DNA of 64,000 nucleotides from Notolepis coatsorum (GCA_963971535.1 OZ020589.1:86193796-86257795); one strand, 5' to 3'; counted from the stretch's first letter, positions 25,118 through 38,217 are shown. Notes: generated from the letters alone by a model not told the origin. Made by a program: numbers and translations.

Positions 25118-25399
25118 TGGTAGTGTCTGGTTAGGTGCGAGGGATAGTGGAGGTACTTCTCAAGGTGGGGTCCGGGAGGGGGGGGTTCGAGCTGAGCATA
25201 TGTGTGTAGGTTTTTTTTTTTAGATAACAGGTATTATGGGTATATCTTATATAAGACAACTAACTAAAAGGTGATCTCATTGGATGTGCCCTGACAATTA
25301 ATGCTTGTATATCTTATCGTGTGTTGTCATGTTTGTTTATATGTTTGTTTAAAAAATAATAAAAAAATAAAATACAAAAAAAAATTAAAATCCAGAGAA

Positions 25400-25750
25400 C
25401 TCTGTGCATCTAAGCACCCTCAATCATATTAGGATACTGTATAGACTCTTATCCTATTTACCGTTGGCTTTCAACCCCCTGCATCTGTTTCCATGGTAAA
25501 TTGGTAATGGTAATACAAATTCAATTTATTCATGGGTACAAGGGTATTATGTGTGCAGGCCCGGATGAGGCAGATGAAGACCTTAACTTTACAACAATTA
25601 TCCAGAATACTGTGTGGAAATTTACTCACTTTATGGGGGGGTGGTTAATAATTTTAAAAAGATGTCCGTTGCGACAATGTTATGATGTTATTTTCATCTG
25701 CGGCAGTGTGGACCCGACGAGGCGAACAAGGACAAGACAAAGGAATGAGC
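25400..25750. other. Unassigned spacer
   Basis: Right flank of the L1. Weak repeat-like similarity to 21290-21460. No gene recognised. Confidence 0.35.
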
Positions 25751-26179
25751 CATGGGAGGTAGTCTCCTGCCCTCTCCTCCCTCTGTCTCTCTCTTTCTCC
25801 CTCTGTCTCTTTCTCCTCTTTTAACACTTCATCTGCTTCTCTCTCTCACCAACTTCTTCACCTCATACTATAACTTTTTCTTCCCGTCGCTGTATCCTCT
25901 CTTGCTCCGTCCATCTATCTTTATGTTTGTCTCTCCACCTATGTCTTTGTCTGTCTGTCTATATCTATCTTTCTTATCTGTATGTCTCTCTATCTATGTC
26001 TTTCATTCTATCTGTCTATACCTGTCTCTGTCTGTCTCCGTCTTTCATTTTGTCTGTCTATATCTACAGTATGTGTGTCTCTGTCTATCTGTATCTGTCT
26101 GTCTCTATGTTGTTCATTCTGTCTGTCCATATCTACAGTATGTGTGTCTCTGTCTATCTTTATCTTTCTGTCTCTCTAA
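25751..26179. repeat. Pyrimidine-rich simple repeat, (TCTG/TCTA)n
   Basis: TCTGTCTATCT-type tetranucleotide repeat with an internal ~85-bp direct duplication (TATCTACAGTATGTGTGTCTC at about 26060 and 26130). Apparent ORFs here are artefacts of composition. Confidence 0.9.
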
Positions 26180-27105
26180 AAAAGGCGAAGCAGCGCCTCT
26201 ACCACCTGAGACAGTTAAGGAAGTTCAGAGTATCTGGGAAGATACTCCAGTCCTTCTACTCCGGAGCTGTAGAGAGCATCTTGACTGGAAACATCACTGC
26301 CTGGTATGGAAACAGCACGGCACAGGACAAGAAGGCCCTACAGAGAGTGGTGCGCTCAGCTGAGCGTACTACGGGTATTGCACTACCACCCCTGCAGGTC
26401 TTATATAAAAAGAGGTGCAAATCCAGAGCCTGCCAAATAATGAAAGATCCTCACCACCCCAACAACAGCCTGTTCAAGCTGCTGTGGTCAGGCAAACGCC
26501 TGCGAACACCAGCAACTAGGACAGAGAGACTTCGGCTCAGCTTCTTCCCCCAGGCCATCAGAGTCTTGAACACTGAACTCTCCACACACAAGCACACATG
26601 AGCACACACACAACACACACACTGTATACGCTCACACACTAGCAGTCACTTTAGCATGAACACACACATACACACATGCTGCACAAGCTCACACTCAACG
26701 GTCACTTTACACAATGAAAAGGTCACTTTAAAAACAAGAACGGGAGTGGTTCTTGTATAGTAAATAGATAGATATATAGCAAGCTAGCATAAGGACACAT
26801 AGTACAACTGTAGATTGTATAGTATAGCATTGTATAGTAGTGTACATAAGACCCAGTGCCTCATCCGTAGCTAACCGTGTATTGAACTATCGCAGGACCT
26901 TAGCATGTCTTACCATGCTTTTTGTAAAATGTATGTACATTATACTTGTTATGTCTTATTTGTATTACTTGTATTATTGCACAAATGTCTATTCTCATCA
27001 TATTCTTATTACTTGTATTATTGCACAATCGCTGTGGGCATGACCCCCTGCATTTCACCCCCCGCGTGTATGCCGTGACAAATAAAACTCTTGTCTCTTG
27101 ACTAT
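26180..27105 (+). mobile_element. 5'-truncated LINE (Rex1/CR1-L2 group), 3' part
   Basis: Begins at the KKAKQRLYHLRQLRKF block after the RT. An open frame continues through SGAVESILTGNITAWYGNST, LQRVVRSAERTTG, KRCKSRACQIMKDPHHPNNS and LSFFPQAIRVLN to a stop at 26601, then a 3' UTR ending TGACAAATAAAACTCTTG. It is the sense-strand counterpart of 1190-1540 plus 5444-7075 and was used to prove that those two pieces belong together. Confidence 0.9.
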
Positions 27106-27399
27106 TGTGTATTTCTGTCTATCTTCATCTGTCTGTCTTTATAGCTATGTCTTTCTTTCTGTCTGTCTATTTCCCACTACCACTCTCTCTGTTCTGTCAC
27201 CTGGCAGCAGTCGATGACTGAGGTTACATGGAGACCACAGTTGGACTGCAAGATATTGAGTCGTTGTTGATATGAACGGTTCACTTCATGTGGCTAACAG
27301 TAGCTGTACAGTATGTACCGGTAACTATCTAAGTGGAGTACTATACCACACTCGTTATCTACTCCTTAGCTTAGCTGAGCCACCAGAAAGTCAAAGGGA
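27106..27399. other. Unassigned spacer
   Basis: Some TCTGTC-type simple repeat at 27115-27190, then unique-looking DNA. No gene seen. Confidence 0.4.
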
Positions 27400-27665
27400 G
27401 ATTGTGGGTATTTATTCCTCCATATGAATCACAGCGGCGAGCAACCAGGGTAATGATATCCTTAATCATATCCTACATCCAGCAACACTGTACTTATTGT
27501 ACTTATTTTATGCCTATACTTATGTCTGCACATTCTACATTGCACTGCTTTAATTGCTTTTATTCTGTCAACTGTATGCAAATTATATGCCTATGTTCAT
27601 TTTATGCTATTTGCTGTGAAGCACTTTGAGCTGCAATCCATGTATGAAAGGTGCTATATAAATAA
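27400..27665 (+). mobile_element. LINE 3' end with (TTA)n tail
   Basis: Contains TGTGAAGCACTTTGAGCTGC and GGTGCTATATAAATAAAG, a 3' terminus widespread among fish LINEs. It is followed by a TTA trinucleotide tail (27666-27763). Confidence 0.6.
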
Positions 27666-27666
27666 A

Positions 27667-27763
<97 letters not shown>
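27666..27763. repeat. (TTA)n microsatellite
   Basis: About 98 bp of TTA trinucleotides, probably grown from a LINE tail. Confidence 0.97.
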
Positions 27764-27765
<2 letters not shown>

Positions 27766-29337
27766 CAGCTGTATACTTTGGTCCAAAACTCAAATGTAGT
27801 AAATAGCAGTAGCTCTCCTTCTCTCTTCTGTTACTCCAGACCTCCACTAAAAGCAAACTAGAAACTCGCCAGCGTTCTCACTGAGATCCCAAAACCCCTC
27901 CCCCTGAATAGCTCTCTTAACATCTTAAGCCTCGTCTGTCGGCTTCAGGCTGTGTCAACCAACACACCGTTTGAAAGCTAAAATGACCACTGTTTGATTG
28001 ACACCCTACTCGGCCTATTACATGCTTCCAATCTTTTCCAAAACAACCAACGAACATCAGTTTCTAAAAAGTGACCACGTCCGGTTTCGCATACGGATAC
28101 AAGCATTAGAAAAGCAACACTCACATGTACATACATTGCTACAGTACATTCTGCTTATTTTCATACAGTTATGTTAGTCTTTTTTAAACTAACTGGAAGT
28201 GGGAATTAAGCGACGTCTCTTTCCAGAAATCATGACACGGTTCCTCAAGATAATCCACAGACCCTGTTTATTAGTGAAGTAACAATTTATGTTCATATGG
28301 TCAATAGAATTGATATTATCGTGTATTTTTTATTAATGGGTTATTCAACATTATTATAGCATTATTCAGAATGGCTAAGCTGAAAACAGACAACAGTTGG
28401 CTTGACTTTTGTAACCAACTGAAGTGATCACACACCCACTCTATCTCACATAACCCCCCCCCCCCCCCTAGCAACCAGTTTTGGCTGATTAACAAGAGAC
28501 ACACACACTAATGCATGTGACAGAGATTAAGACTCACACACCTGGGATAATGCCGTTAACATTGAGTGACAGAAACCCCCATCCCAGAGACTCACACACA
28601 CCCAGACACCCCCACTCAGCCAGAGACCAAATCAGTTTACCCAGGTAGTGATAAACGAATCACATCACAGCATTTAGATGTGGTTGAAACACATATAAGC
28701 CACACATGTGCTGTCATAGCTCCACCTACAGGCCTAATGGAGAACACCAGGAGAACACCAGGATGTGAATGGAGGGTGAATGTGAGGTATAACATGTAAA
28801 GAAGTTTCGATTGATCGCAAGACTACACTGTAAAAAAAATAATAATAATAAGTTACCAGAAGGTTTAAAATATTGAGTTCAGTTACTGTGCATTAAGGGT
28901 TTCAGTTTTCAATCCATAATAAGTTAACAGAAAAATAAGTACACAACCACATTATTTCAACCTAATAAAACTATGTTTATTTTCATTGTTTTAAAGAACA
29001 CAAGTTGACTTGGTAATACTCACATTTTGAGTAAAAGAAATTGCTTTTAACATGTGCAATGTTCAATGAAATAGAAAAATAAATAATAAAATTAGTTGAT
29101 TAATCCCACTGGTCACAATGGTGACCGTAATAATGTTTTTGTTATAAGGCTCTGCTAATGTTACTGAATGATGTAGCAATGTATTTCCAGCTAAATTGAA
29201 ATAATAAACAAATAAAGGGTCTCAATTAAATATGTGTAGTGTCACATGACCAGAGCTGTTTACATATTGGCTGTACAATGAGAAGAAGATGGCTGCATCA
29301 AAGCTCCCACAAAAACAGTTAGTAAAAGCACTATATA
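27764..29337. other. Unassigned region
   Basis: C-run at about 28448. From about 28828 an AT-rich block starts CACTGTAAAAAAAATAAT, a type of MITE start common in fish, but no closing inverted end is convincing. No gene supported. Confidence 0.35.
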
Positions 29338-29935
29338 AGCTCAGAACACAGCTCAGAACACAGAACACAGCTTAGAACACAGCTCAGAACACAGAACACA
29401 TCTCAGAACACAGCACAGAAGACAGCTCAGAACACAGCCCAGAACACATCTCAGAACACAGCTCAGAACACAGAACACATGCAGAACACAGCACAGAACA
29501 CAGCTCAGAACACAGCTCAGCACACAGCTCAGAACACAGCTCAGAACACAGCTCAGAACACAGCTCAGAACACAGCACAGAACACAGCTCAGAACACAGC
29601 TCAGAACACATCTCAGAACACAGCTCAGAACACAGCACAGAACACAGCACAGAACACAGCTCAGACCACAGCACAGAACACAGTCAGAACACAGCTCAGA
29701 ACACAGCTCAGAACACAGCTCAGAACACAGCTCAGAACACATCTCAGAACACAGCTCAGAACACAGAACACATGCAGAACACAGCACAGAACACAGCTCA
29801 GAACACATCTCAGAACACATCTCAGAACACAGCTCAGAACACAGAACACATGCAGAACACAGCACAGAACACAGCTCAGAACACAGCTCAGAACACAGCT
29901 CAGAACACAGGACACCTCAGAACACAGCTTCATCT
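29338..29935. repeat. 12-bp minisatellite, CAGAACACAGCT units
   Basis: About 600 bp of units CAGAACACAGCT with variants CAGAACACATCT and CAGAACACAGCA, and an occasional insertion ACACATGCAGAA. All six frames look open because 12 is a multiple of three; no coding meaning is implied. Confidence 0.95.
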
Positions 29936-30051
29936 AACGAGGCGTCGCAAGGTTTAACTGAGGCTAACGTTAACATGATGGCACACACACAGTGCACACA
30001 CAAAGCACACCCTCCTCCTCCTCCAATCCCTCCACCAGAGCAAGGCCAGCT

Positions 30052-30089
<38 letters not shown>

Positions 30090-30274
30090 GCGCGTTTCAC
30101 AGATGACGTTCGCCAAACTACATTTTCCAAACAGAAAATACACACAGCACGGTCCTTCTGACACACAAACCCGTAGTCGACTGTCCACGAGGGCTGGAAT
30201 GTCCGAATTTTCTTTGCATTCTTAGCGGGGGTTGCCATCATGACACTGCACAGAATGCAACCTCAGCACTGGGA

Positions 30275-30640
30275 AATATTTCACTATAATATTTCAAAGC
30301 GAAGAAGAAAAAAATTATAATAATAATAATATTTTAATTTTAATTCTTTTTTTTTATGCTTGGACCCCTTCTCTCCTCCCTCTGGGAACTGCACGAGGGC
30401 CGCGGGAGGCCAGCTGACTGCTACAGCTGAGCACCATGGGAACAGCTGTATAGCTGTCATATAGGGGTGTGCAGAACATTCGACTTACAAAAAAGAACCT
30501 GTGGGAGGATTTCAACAAGAGATATGCGACAACAGTGCAAAATATTTCACTATAATATTTCAAAGCGAAGAAGAAAATTCGGCATAATAATATATATATA
30601 TATATATTTTTTTTTTATGCTTGGACCCCTTCTCTTCTCC
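30275..30640. repeat. Tandem duplication of a ~100-bp segment
   Basis: The segment AATATTTCACTATAATATTT, AAAGCGAAGAAGAAAA ... TTATGCTTGGACCCCTTCTC occurs at about 30277-30380 and again at about 30541-30640. The second copy leads into the L2-like LINE coding sequence. Confidence 0.85.
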
Positions 30641-31695
30641 CTCTACACTAAATCTCTGGGTAACATTATCACGTCTCATGCCTTCTCATATCATTGCTAT
30701 GCCAATGATACTCAACTCTACCTCTCATTTCCTCCCTCGGATATCCATGTCTCTGAGCAAATCTCAGCCTGTCTGTCCAACATCTCCACCTGGATGACGA
30801 CCAACCACCTCAAACTGAACCTAAGTAAAACAGAATTGCTTCACCTGCCGGCCAAATCCTCCCCCCTGACCGACCTTTACATCACAGTCGAGAATGCAGC
30901 TGTGACCGCGTCCCCGACCGCCAAGAACCTTGGTGTTGTCCTCGACGACCAGTTGAACTTCTCTGCTCACATCGCAGTGACAACCAGAACCTGTAGATTC
31001 CTCCTGAGCAACATCAGAAGGATCCGCCCCTTCCTGACTAAATAAGTCACCCAACTCCTCCTCCAATCAACAGTCATCTCCCGCCTCGACTACTGCAACG
31101 CACTGCTTGCTGGCCCTCCGGCCACTGCCACCAAGCCTCTTCAACTCATTCAGAACGCAGCGGCCCGCCTGATCTCAAACCTACCGAAGTCAGCCCATGT
31201 CAGCCCACTTCTTAGGGACCTGCACTGGCTCCCCATTGGCAAAGCGAACCGCTCCCGCCTACCTCCGGTCAATGGTCTCTACACACCCTCAAGACCCCTA
31301 CGCTCTGTAGCTTCTGGCCACCTCAGACCCACTCCTATCCGAGCTCCTGGAGGGTCATCAAGGAGAAGCCTCATATTCTCAGTCCTTGCCCCGCAATGGT
31401 GGAACGAACTTCCCACCACAGTTAGGACAGCCGAAACCCGTCCAATCTTTCGCAGATGACTAAAAACACACTTCCTCAACCACTATCTGAAATAAATTTA
31501 AAAGAAAATTTAAAGTCTAACCCTAACTAACCTTACTGTCATGTACTTGTCCTAATATACTAACCTACACTGTAGCACTCAACACTTTGATGAACATTGT
31601 TACTCAGCTGATAAGAGTTGTGCCCTTCCTGATGACTTGTCATACAGAACTTGTAAGTCGCTTTGGATAAAAGCATCAGCTAAATGTAAATGTAG
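30600..31695 (+). mobile_element. L2-like LINE, C-terminal half of reverse transcriptase and 3' end
   Basis: The frame reads MLGPLLFSLYTKSLGNIIT, HCYANDTQLYLSF, LKLNLSKTELLHLPAK, NLGVVLDDQLNFSAHI, a stop at 31043, then LDYCNALLAG, IQNAAARLIS, LHWLPIG, APQWWNELPTTVR and LKTHFL. The catalytic box is YAND instead of YADD, and several stops and frameshifts follow, so it is dead. The 3' end has TAAGTCGCTTTGGATAAAAG followed by TAAATGTAAATG, the usual tail of fish L2-type LINEs. Confidence 0.85.
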
Positions 31696-31900
31696 CCCTT
31701 TCCAACATCCAGACAACTTTTATCAATTAGCCCTAACCATAACCCCACCCCTAGCCCTTTCCAACATCCAGACAACTTTTATCAATTAGCCCTAACCATA
31801 ACCCCACCCCTAGCCCTTTCCAACATCCAGACAACTTTTATCAATTAGCCCTAACCATAATCCCACCCCTAGCCATTTCCAATATCCAGACAACTTTTAT
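31693..31900. repeat. 59-bp minisatellite, ~3.5 copies
   Basis: Unit AGCCCTTTCCAACATCCAGA, CAACTTTTATCAATTAGCCC, TAACCATAACCCCACCCCT. Copies are nearly identical. It begins directly after the LINE tail. Confidence 0.93.
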
Positions 31901-31965
31901 GCGGTTTGAAGAGACAATCACCCTCCATGTAAACATAATCTCTTTCCTCTCCTATTCACTCTCCC

Positions 31966-32009
<44 letters not shown>

Positions 32010-32529
32010 CTCTTTCCTATAGCTGTGACCCTCTCAGTACAACTTATCAACCTTATCTGATTGTCTTTCTTCACCATCTCTCTCGCTCTCTCTTCCTTCC
32101 TCACTTTAATCACCTCTGTCTTTCGTTCCAAAGTCACACTTTGTTTTATCTGTATTTTCCTCAGCACCTCTCTTTCCATCTTTTGGTCTCATTCTTTATA
32201 CCTCTCTCTCTCTCTTTCATCTCTCTCCACCTCCTTTTTTACTGACCTTGAAATCTTCTAAATTACTGTCCAATGTTTTCACTTTAGCATCTCTATCTCT
32301 CTTTATATCTCTCATCTCTCTCCACCTCCTTTTTACTGACCTTGACATATTCTAAATTACTGTCTAATGTTTTCACTTTAGCATCTCTCTCTTCAATGTG
32401 TTTTTAGTGGTGGTTTGAAGTGATGACGGTTCTGGAGTCTAATTTACCATGAAATGGAAACATCCTTATACAACTACCTTGCTTACACGTGCATGCACAC
32501 ACCTACATGTCCATTATACACTCACACTC
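31901..32529. other. CT-rich spacer
   Basis: Short (CT)n tracts near 31965-32000 and a ~90-bp direct duplication (TACTGACCTTGA, TTCTAAATTACTGTC at about 32240 and 32334). No gene seen. Confidence 0.5.
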
Positions 32530-33152
<623 letters not shown>

Positions 33153-33166
33153 TCAATCATATTATA
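33153..33166. repeat. Left target-site duplication of the Penelope-like element
   Basis: TCAATCATATTATA, repeated exactly at 53269-53282. Confidence 0.8.
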
Positions 33167-34362
33167 GTATATCAAAGCAGGGTAGCCGGACCAGCACTCA
33201 CAGGTTCAATGTTTTTTATTGGCAGCCTGAGTCAAAAGCAGACATGTTTCGGACAATGTCCTTCATCAGTGGTATGGCTAGCACTGGAAATGCATTCAAG
33301 GTGATGTTTAAATACACCTGGCAGGTAAATGACACGGCAGGAAATGACATCACAACGCAGGTGTGCCTATGCAATATGACTAAATGAATGACCTATCAAA
33401 AAGAGTCCAATCATAATTTATACATATGTATAGATATAACTATATAATCAATAAATATTTATAAACAATACAATACAAAACGAAACAAAACAAAATTACC
33501 AGAAACTTGATAACATATAGCATGCCCTTTAATTTATAGGGCTAATTGAGCCACTTTACTTAATTGAATTAATTAATTTCAAATTATCCATTGGGCATCT
33601 TTGTGAATCATGCCTCTAGTTTGGCAACAAACAACATCTTTAATCAGACCAGAAATAACAATGTGGGAGTAAGGAGGTTAAAGGAAACAGGTTAAGACGT
33701 TTTCTTCATTCATACCTTTAGGTTCGATACAATTGAACAGGTGGATATAATAACATTCACGTTGCAGCAGCAGCTTGTGTCTGTCTCCACCTCGCGCTGG
33801 CCTGAGTACTAACTCTAGTCCCATATATTTGAGGTCATTGACGGTATGCTTACACTTAGAGAAATGCCGAGCTACCGATGACTTGACATCTAAATTCCTC
33901 ACAGCACATTTGTGTTCACTTATTCTTGATTTAAAGGCTCTCGTTGTTTTGCCCACATAGGAAAAATTACAAGGACATTTTAGCAAATACACCAGATTGG
34001 ACGAATTACACGTAATCCGTCCTTTGATTGGGATATTTTTCCCCGTTTTTGGATGTGCGAAAAATTTATCTTTAATCATACCCTGGCACTGAACACAGGA
34101 TTGGCAGGGAAAATTTCCATCTGGGATGTTGGACATAAAATGAGAAGGTTTCTTTAAGGGCAAATCAGTTTTGACTAGGAGATTAGATAAATTCGCTTGT
34201 CTCTTGTAAAAATAGTTAGGCGAATGCTGAAACGCTGTCCCTATGAGAGGGTCGGACTGCAGAATATGCCAATGTTTATTGACAATTTCAGTTACAGTTT
34301 CTCTCGTAATAGGGCTGTAAGTAGACAACGTGGCCCTGTCGATATGCTTGGTTTTATTAAAG
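33167..34362 (-). mobile_element. Penelope-like element, inverted 3' fragment (GIY-YIG part)
   Basis: Minus-strand copy of the C-terminal end and 3' UTR of the same element as 51224-53268. The frame 33678-34328 encodes the last ~215 residues including LVYLLKCPCNFSYVGKTTRA and FKSRISEHK, a GIY-YIG endonuclease core typical of Penelope-like elements. The frame is intact here, whereas the plus-strand copy has two stops. A ~47-bp deletion relative to 51990-52060 lies near 34331. Such inverted partial copies attached at the 5' side are a known structural habit of Penelope-like elements. Confidence 0.87.
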
Positions 34363-35199
34363 GCATTGTCAACATTTCAGATGTATTATTGAGCGACCCA
34401 CACCATAATATCCTGTCTAAAGGCTTATCTTTTGTAACAGCCTGCAAGGTGGATGCATTTACTACCAAGGTAGAGCTATTTAAGTTTTTTAGAAATATTA
34501 AGTTGAAAGCATTTTATGCCAGAGGGTTTGATAAGAGAACTCAATATGCTAATGAAAATGTGTTGATAAGTGATGATGATGATGCTGATGCTAGGCCTGA
34601 GATAGAGCCAGACACCTTTAAAAGAAAAGTATTTAAACCCCGTAGTCTGTTTACTCCCCATCTCAATCCTCCCTCAGTTGAAACTTTCTGCAGATTAGTA
34701 CAAAGTGATGTCCTTGAGTTATGTGAGACCAGTCACAAAGCCCATCTTTATCCAAATTTACTTGAATCGGAGTCTGCAGCACTGAAGGAGCTCATGAAGA
34801 AGGATGATTTAATTTTTAGAAAAGCTGACAAGGGGTCTGGTATCGTGCTCCAAAACAAGAGCTCGTATATATCTGAGATAAACAGACAATTGAATGAGAT
34901 TGAGGTATATACCCTTCTAAATTCAGACCCTGTGTTCAGATTTTCTACGGAAATCAAAACGGTCCTTAAAAGCCTGAGATTGTCTGAGGTAATTACAGAA
35001 AATGAATTTAAGTTTATGTTCGTAGAGTACCCGGTTACTCCTATTATTTACACTTTACCTAAAATCCATATGATTAACCCTCCTGGTAGACCTATTGTTT
35101 CCGGTATTGGCTCTGCCACAGAAAAAATATCTCAGTTCATTGATGCGCATATTAAGGATTTGGCCTCTTCTCAGCGTGGTTACTTGAAGGATACTACTA
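34363..35199 (+). mobile_element. Penelope-like element, N-terminal half of RT ORF (before insertion)
   Basis: Open frame reading NISDVLLSDPHHNILSKGLS, FVTACKVDAFTTKVELFKFF, FRKADKGSGIVLQNKSSYIS, TPIIYTLPKIHMINPPGRPI and VSGIGSATEKISQFIDAHIK, ending LKDTT at 35197. These are the N-terminal and first RT blocks of Penelope-type reverse transcriptases. The frame is cut at 35199/35200 by the 16-kb insertion and resumes at 51226 with FLNRL. In the intact element the protein would prime reverse transcription at a nick made by its GIY-YIG domain. Confidence 0.88.
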
Positions 35200-35827
35200 C
35201 ACAGGAAAAACTGGGGAGTCATTTTCCCAGAGTAATTATTACGGAGTTATTATTTTCCTCTCAAGTAGTCATATTTACTCCATTTGGGGCATAATCATTG
35301 CCTGTGGCCAATAGAGTGAGAGTAAAGTTCCAGAAGAGTTTCTATTGGAGTAATACAGCATTGGTCACGCCTACTATCCATATAATTCCCAAAGGTGCCG
35401 ACGCCATCTTTCTCTCTCGCTTCAAGCTCAGGTATACCAGCAAGAGCGCAATACAGCGATATTTTCCTTCTCTTGGATGCCAAATACCAGGTAAGATTAT
35501 TATTATTATTTGTTAATTTATTAAACAGCAATGTGTGTAACTAATTTGCAACATTACAGCTAAGCCACAGAGCCATCTATCACGATGTTCGCATGTTAGC
35601 TGCTATACGTTTGCACGCACGCTATTAAATAAACGTTTTACAGTTGTATGGACAAGTATTCAATTATCAACAGTATTGCTATCAGGGACAGTGCACATTA
35701 ATCAACATGTCGGTTTTCATGTAAAATGTATATGAGCTAGTGTATAGCCAGAAGCTAATTTCCACCTGTATAGGCCTGAGACCATACCTGTAGACCATGC
35801 CTGTAGGCTGTTGTTAAAAGTAGTGAT

Positions 35828-37421
35828 CAGTGATGCCACAGATTACTTGTAAAAGTAATCCGATTACTGATTACTGATTACTCCTTTAAAAAGTAATCCA
35901 AGTTACTTTACTGATTACTTGATTATCAGAGTAACTTAGTTACTTTGAAAGTAACTAGGTTACGAAGTCGTCGTCGTTCCCCCAACAGTTTTTTTAAAAC
36001 GCTTTATTGAAAGTGCATAAATTGTTTTTAACATGTTTCTCTGCACATAACGTAAATTGTTAAACTAGTGCTTCAGCTTCTGTAGTATGGTAAAGCAACA
36101 GTCTATGATGCTCACAGCATTAGAGCAGCCAGCCAGTGGTTTTACAAAACCAGTGTATATAATCCATTCACATCTAACAAATGCAGGCTGAACTATTCAA
36201 TTATATCAACTGTAACTATTAAATTGTTTTTATAAATGTCTCTCTATAAACATACAATGCAGTCTCTCTTTAACATGTAAATTAACTGTAAATCTGGCAA
36301 ATAAGAGCTTTTGCTCTGCCACCATCAGTCCTCCTGTACCTAGTCGAAGCGTCGTAGTGTTGTGATTCCAGATGCTTTCAATGCAATTGGATGTGCTGTT
36401 TTTAGCGGTAGACAGTATTTACGTTTAGGTCGCTTTCACATATAGTTTTGGTGGACTCGGTGCGGTTCTGGGGGTGAAGTTGAAACATCTGAACAATGTC
36501 ACGCGGTCGAAAAGGGCGCTTGTCTATTGGACAGTGGAAATGTGTGTGTGGCTGCTGCGATCCCGTGTGTGCGCGCGCGCGCGTGTGTGTGTGTCTGTGT
36601 GTGTACTGCGGAGCCCTTCAGAATGAATGAATGAATGAAAACTTTATTAACAGATTGCAGAATGGGTACAGTACAGTACGGCTCAATACATACAATTGTT
36701 AAGGGGATGCAGACCAGAGAAAGACTTTCGTCTTGTTTACATCAGGGTCCCCCATTTTCAATTCATCGGAGCCGAGTTTTGACATGGCATTGATCCATTG
36801 TTCTATTGAAGCACATTACCACCATCCTCTCGCTAAACAACTTGTAGACCACGGTGTTTTTATGAGTGCCCACAAGTAGCTGTTTTAATAATATAATAAG
36901 CCGCGCGCCTCGGTAATAATAATAAGCCGCGTTTTTTCTTCCTGTAAGCGTTTTGGGGTGGAATTCTCAGACGAATGCAACGGAGCCCTGCCGTCACACG
37001 ATTGGCGCATATGTCAAATGACGTGCTGTGAAGACCCGCCCTACTCTGCCTCTGATTCGCAGACTGTGGATGGGGAATGTGATTGGGCCAAAGCAGAGTC
37101 ACTCACAGACAGAGAGTCCAGTCACGCCGCGGGCCACATTCTTGTGTAACCCTTTCACTGCCACACCACGTCACTCCCAAATAAGAAAAACAGCTCAAAA
37201 ATGTATTTTTGACTGTCGAAAACGAAATAAAATACTGCATTCCGCCTGCATTATGAATTTATGATGAGATAGTAACGAAATAGTAATGCACAGCCACTTG
37301 GACAAGTAACTGCAATCAGATTACTGGCTTTTAAAGATTAACGCGTTAGATTACTATTTTCGGGGAAAAGTAATCAGATTACAATAACGCGTTACTTAGT
37401 AACGCGTTACCGGCATCACTG
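35828..37421. mobile_element. hAT-type element (1594 bp)
   Basis: Ends CAGTGATGCCACAGATTACT and the inverse of CAGTGATGCCGGTAACGCGT. Exact 8-bp direct repeat GTAGTGAT at 35820-35827 and 37422-37429. Copy B of the host duplication shows the empty site. It is a member of the fish hAT group with the GTAACGCGTTACT terminus. No transposase is visible. Contains a nested (CATT)n-tailed retroposon at 36619-36770. Confidence 0.9.
36619..36770 (-). mobile_element. (CATT)n-tailed short retroposon, minus strand
   Basis: Third copy of the family at 1874-2215 and 3950-4095, with (GAAT)4 then AAAACTTTATTAACAG, TGCAGAATGGGTACAG and CGTCTTGTTTACATCAGGG. Confidence 0.7.
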
Positions 37422-38217
37422 GTAGTGATATAACTATATCCATACAAAAACTGACTTATTAAGAACATACAAGACAAGTAGACATAGTACAGGAGATGGA
37501 ACAATTATATGTTACATGTTGGCGTTTTTTGCTGAAACGGTGGCAGAGACAACGTGTGTTTTACTCTAAATAGAGTCACCGTACATTACAGCTAAGCCAC
37601 AGAGCCATCTATCACGATGTTAGCATGTTAGCTGCTAGCACGCACGCTATTAAATAAACGTTTTACAGTTTTATGGACAATAACTTAAGAACAGGTACGT
37701 CGGTGCAACACGAGTATTCAATTATCAACAGTATTGCTATCAGGGACAGTGCACATTAATCAACATGTCGGTTTTCATGTAAAATGTATATGAGCTAGTG
37801 TTAGCCAGAAGCTAATTTTCACCTGCATGCGGCTATACCTGTATAGGCCTGAGACCATACCTGTAGACCATGCCTGTAGGCTGTTGTTAAAAGTAGTGAT
37901 ATAACTATATCCATACAAAAACTGACGTATTAAGAACATACAAGACAAGTAGACATAGTACAGGAGATGGAACAATTATATGTTACATGTTGGCGGATTT
38001 TGCTGAAGAGACAACGTGTGTTTTACTCTAAATAGAGTCACGTAAATTTGCCGCAATGTGCTGTAGGTTGACTGTTTTACTAGTGGTAAATGGACATAAC
38101 AAGTTAATTTGACGCACTGTTCGGTTCAACAAGTGTTTATTTGAACCATTGTACTGGGTTGACTAATTTGTGTGTTCTGCCTCCATGTATAATATAATGG
38201 AAACTTGTGGAACTATC

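Larger units (their letters stand above)
21487..25388 (+). mobile_element. L1-clade LINE with 5' inversion (twin-priming structure)
   Basis: The endonuclease and most of the RT lie on the minus strand (21487 to ~23670), while the C-terminal part of the same ORF2 and the poly-A-like tail lie on the plus strand (~23670-25388). The minus part stops at PSLD (near 21480) and the plus part starts at TVKHNYTKIQ (near 23672), consecutive in L1-type proteins. The direct repeat AATCCAGAGA at 21477-21486 and 25389-25398 is a likely target duplication. The 3' end is A-rich (25350-25388). Confidence 0.85.
35548..38041. repeat. Tandem duplication of ~450 bp, first copy interrupted by a hAT
   Basis: Copy A is 35566-35827 plus 37422-37577 and copy B is 37588-38041. 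Both read AGCCACAGAGCCATCTATCA, GCTATTAAATAAACGTTTTA, GGGACAGTGCACATTAATCA ... AACGTGTGTTTTACTCTAAA. Copy B has an uninterrupted GTAGTGATATAAC and is the empty site for the hAT in copy A. Confidence 0.88.

Noticed and set aside
29353-29937. Cysteine-rich or QNTA repeat proteins
   Set aside because: Produced by a 12-bp minisatellite; no start context, splice sites or non-repeat domain.
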